Shown in pieces: positions 47,301-64,000 of a stretch of 64,000 nucleotides of DNA. Source of the stretch: Pampus argenteus (Eukaryota > Chordata > Actinopteri > Scombriformes > Stromateidae). A program made the translations under genes and the position numbers. Under the pieces are notes generated by a model. The model had not been told where the DNA came from and ran no database searches. It saw only the letters and a list, made by a program, of their open reading frames with translations. The stretch lies in assembly GCA_036937835.1 (NCBI GenBank), contig CM072879.1, positions 18,414,001 through 18,478,000 of the forward strand, written 5' to 3'. The stretch's first letter is position 1. Every line of letters begins with the position of its first letter.

Positions 47301-48335
47301 GTGGAAAACACCAGCTAGATTTTCATCATCAGTTTGAGCTGTAAATCACATTTTTAGACGGTTTATTTTCAGGTTCTCATCAAGAGGACACGACAGAGTA
47401 GGAAATTCACTCAAAATAAGACAGATCAACCCAGCAGGTTCGGTCATTTCCCTCTTTATATTCTGGCTGTGAACTGGTGGCTTTAATTCTTTGGTTCATT
47501 TTAATGTAATAAGAGCTGATAGCTAGTCTGTGTTTGCAATGTGAGCAACATGATCGACAAAGTCACGACAGCAAAGTTTTGATGTTTGCTGTTTTACCTG
47601 CTGACTCGATTTTGGTTCATGAAAGGAAATTATATATAAAACGCGTTACATCTGATTGACTGAAGCAATAAACACCTTTCAAACGCTTAAAGCTTTGAAC
47701 CAAAAAACTCACAGATGCAGACGGCTGAGTGTGACCGCCGACCGCGTTGCTCGCCGTGTAAACCGTGCAATGAGAGAAAAGGAGGTGATGTCAGAGGGTG
47801 ACCCTGTTTTTAGGAAGAGGAAGAGGAGGAGGTGAGATGAGTGGAAATAAAAGAGAGACAGCAGGGAGGAGTGAAGAGTGAGAGGGGGGGATCAGAGACG
47901 GGGGGGCTTCAGGCCTCAAGTTGCCGACCCCTTTCAACACTGTTTTATTTTCCGAAGAAGACTCTCTTCTGGTTTCTTTCTTTTCCTTTTCTCGCGGTCG
48001 TTCGCCCAGACGATGGTCTCCTCTCCGCGAGTTTTTTTTCCAAAAAAAAGCATTTCTCTCCTCTTTACTTTTTTTCTGACGTCCATTAGTTGTCGGGGAG
48101 GATGTTGCTTTTCCCCTGGCACGTACTTTGAGTGTGAGTTACGTGTTTGTCTCACAACAGCATCTGCGTGTGTGTGTGTGTGTGTGTGTGTCTGTGTGTG
48201 TGTGTGTGTGTTTCATATCATTTACAAGTTAATTTACAAATTACCGAGCTTGTATGTTTATCATGTGTAAGTGTGTCTCTAAGTGCGTGTGTGTGTGTGT
48301 GTTGTTCTCTGCATGGTGTGTGTGTGTGTGTGGTT
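44330..48335. other. Intergenic between convergent hsd17b8 and col11a2
   Basis: About 4 kb of AT-rich sequence with no supported gene. Its right part should be the col11a2 3' UTR (minus strand), whose end I could not fix. Possible minus-strand AATAAA sites occur near 47943 and 46919. An A-run lies at 46151-46171 and GT repeats at the right edge. Confidence 0.55.
48169..48332. repeat. (GT)n runs next to the col11a2 stop
   Basis: Two GT runs (48169-48211 and 48287-48332) lie within 170 bp downstream of the col11a2 stop codon, in its 3' UTR. Confidence 0.9.

Positions 48336-64000
<15,665 letters not shown>

Overview
This window is vertebrate nuclear DNA, almost certainly from a percomorph-type teleost. 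Every gene is split by GT-AG introns, the genes are short, CA/GT microsatellites and teleost-style hAT/MITE repeats abound, and the gene set and order match the teleost MHC class I core region. No bacterial or viral genes are present, and no tRNA or rRNA gene was recognised.

Layout: psmb8 (minus, 1929-4152), psmb13 (a beta2/MECL1-type subunit, often annotated psmb10-like; minus, 4945-8844), psmb12 (beta1-type paralogue; plus, 8941-11444), psmb9 (LMP2; plus, 13517-14754), tap2 (plus, 15576-20318), a 10.3 kb stretch with no recognised gene (20319-30646), brd2 (plus, 30647-37674), hsd17b8 (plus, 40751-44186) and col11a2 (minus, 48336 to beyond 64000, so its 5' end is missing). Exon boundaries were read by eye from splice sites, reading frame and family knowledge. 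All complete gene models keep one open frame from ATG to stop.

The first 20 kb is an antigen-processing module. The four proteasome beta genes supply catalytic subunits of an immunoproteasome-like 20S core, and TAP2 is half of the ER peptide pump that delivers the products to class I molecules. Interferon-response-like (ISRE/IRF) elements lie just upstream of psmb8, in the 96-bp head-to-head promoter shared by psmb13 and psmb12, upstream of psmb9 and upstream of tap2. These support co-induction. No MHC class I heavy-chain gene was seen here, but two orphan ISRE-like motifs sit in the tap2-brd2 gap.

The right half is the conserved 'framework': a BET chromatin reader (brd2), a mitochondrial short-chain dehydrogenase (hsd17b8) and a cartilage fibrillar collagen (col11a2). 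The col11a2 main helix sums to the canonical 1014 residues in my exon reading.

Repeats shape the middle of the window. Four copies of one hAT-like element lie around psmb9 and tap2, two of them carrying the same 47-bp tandem repeat in opposite orientations. One copy, inside tap2 intron 4, is itself interrupted by a small piggyBac-like element with TTAA duplications. A decayed LINE reverse transcriptase lies in tap2 intron 10. I found no wholly new system. The points most worth a second look are the substrate-pocket change in psmb12, the degenerate ABC signature of TAP2, two GC-AG introns, the duplicated brd2 promoter module, the tandem NAGNAG acceptors in brd2 and an unusually long 198-bp collagen exon.
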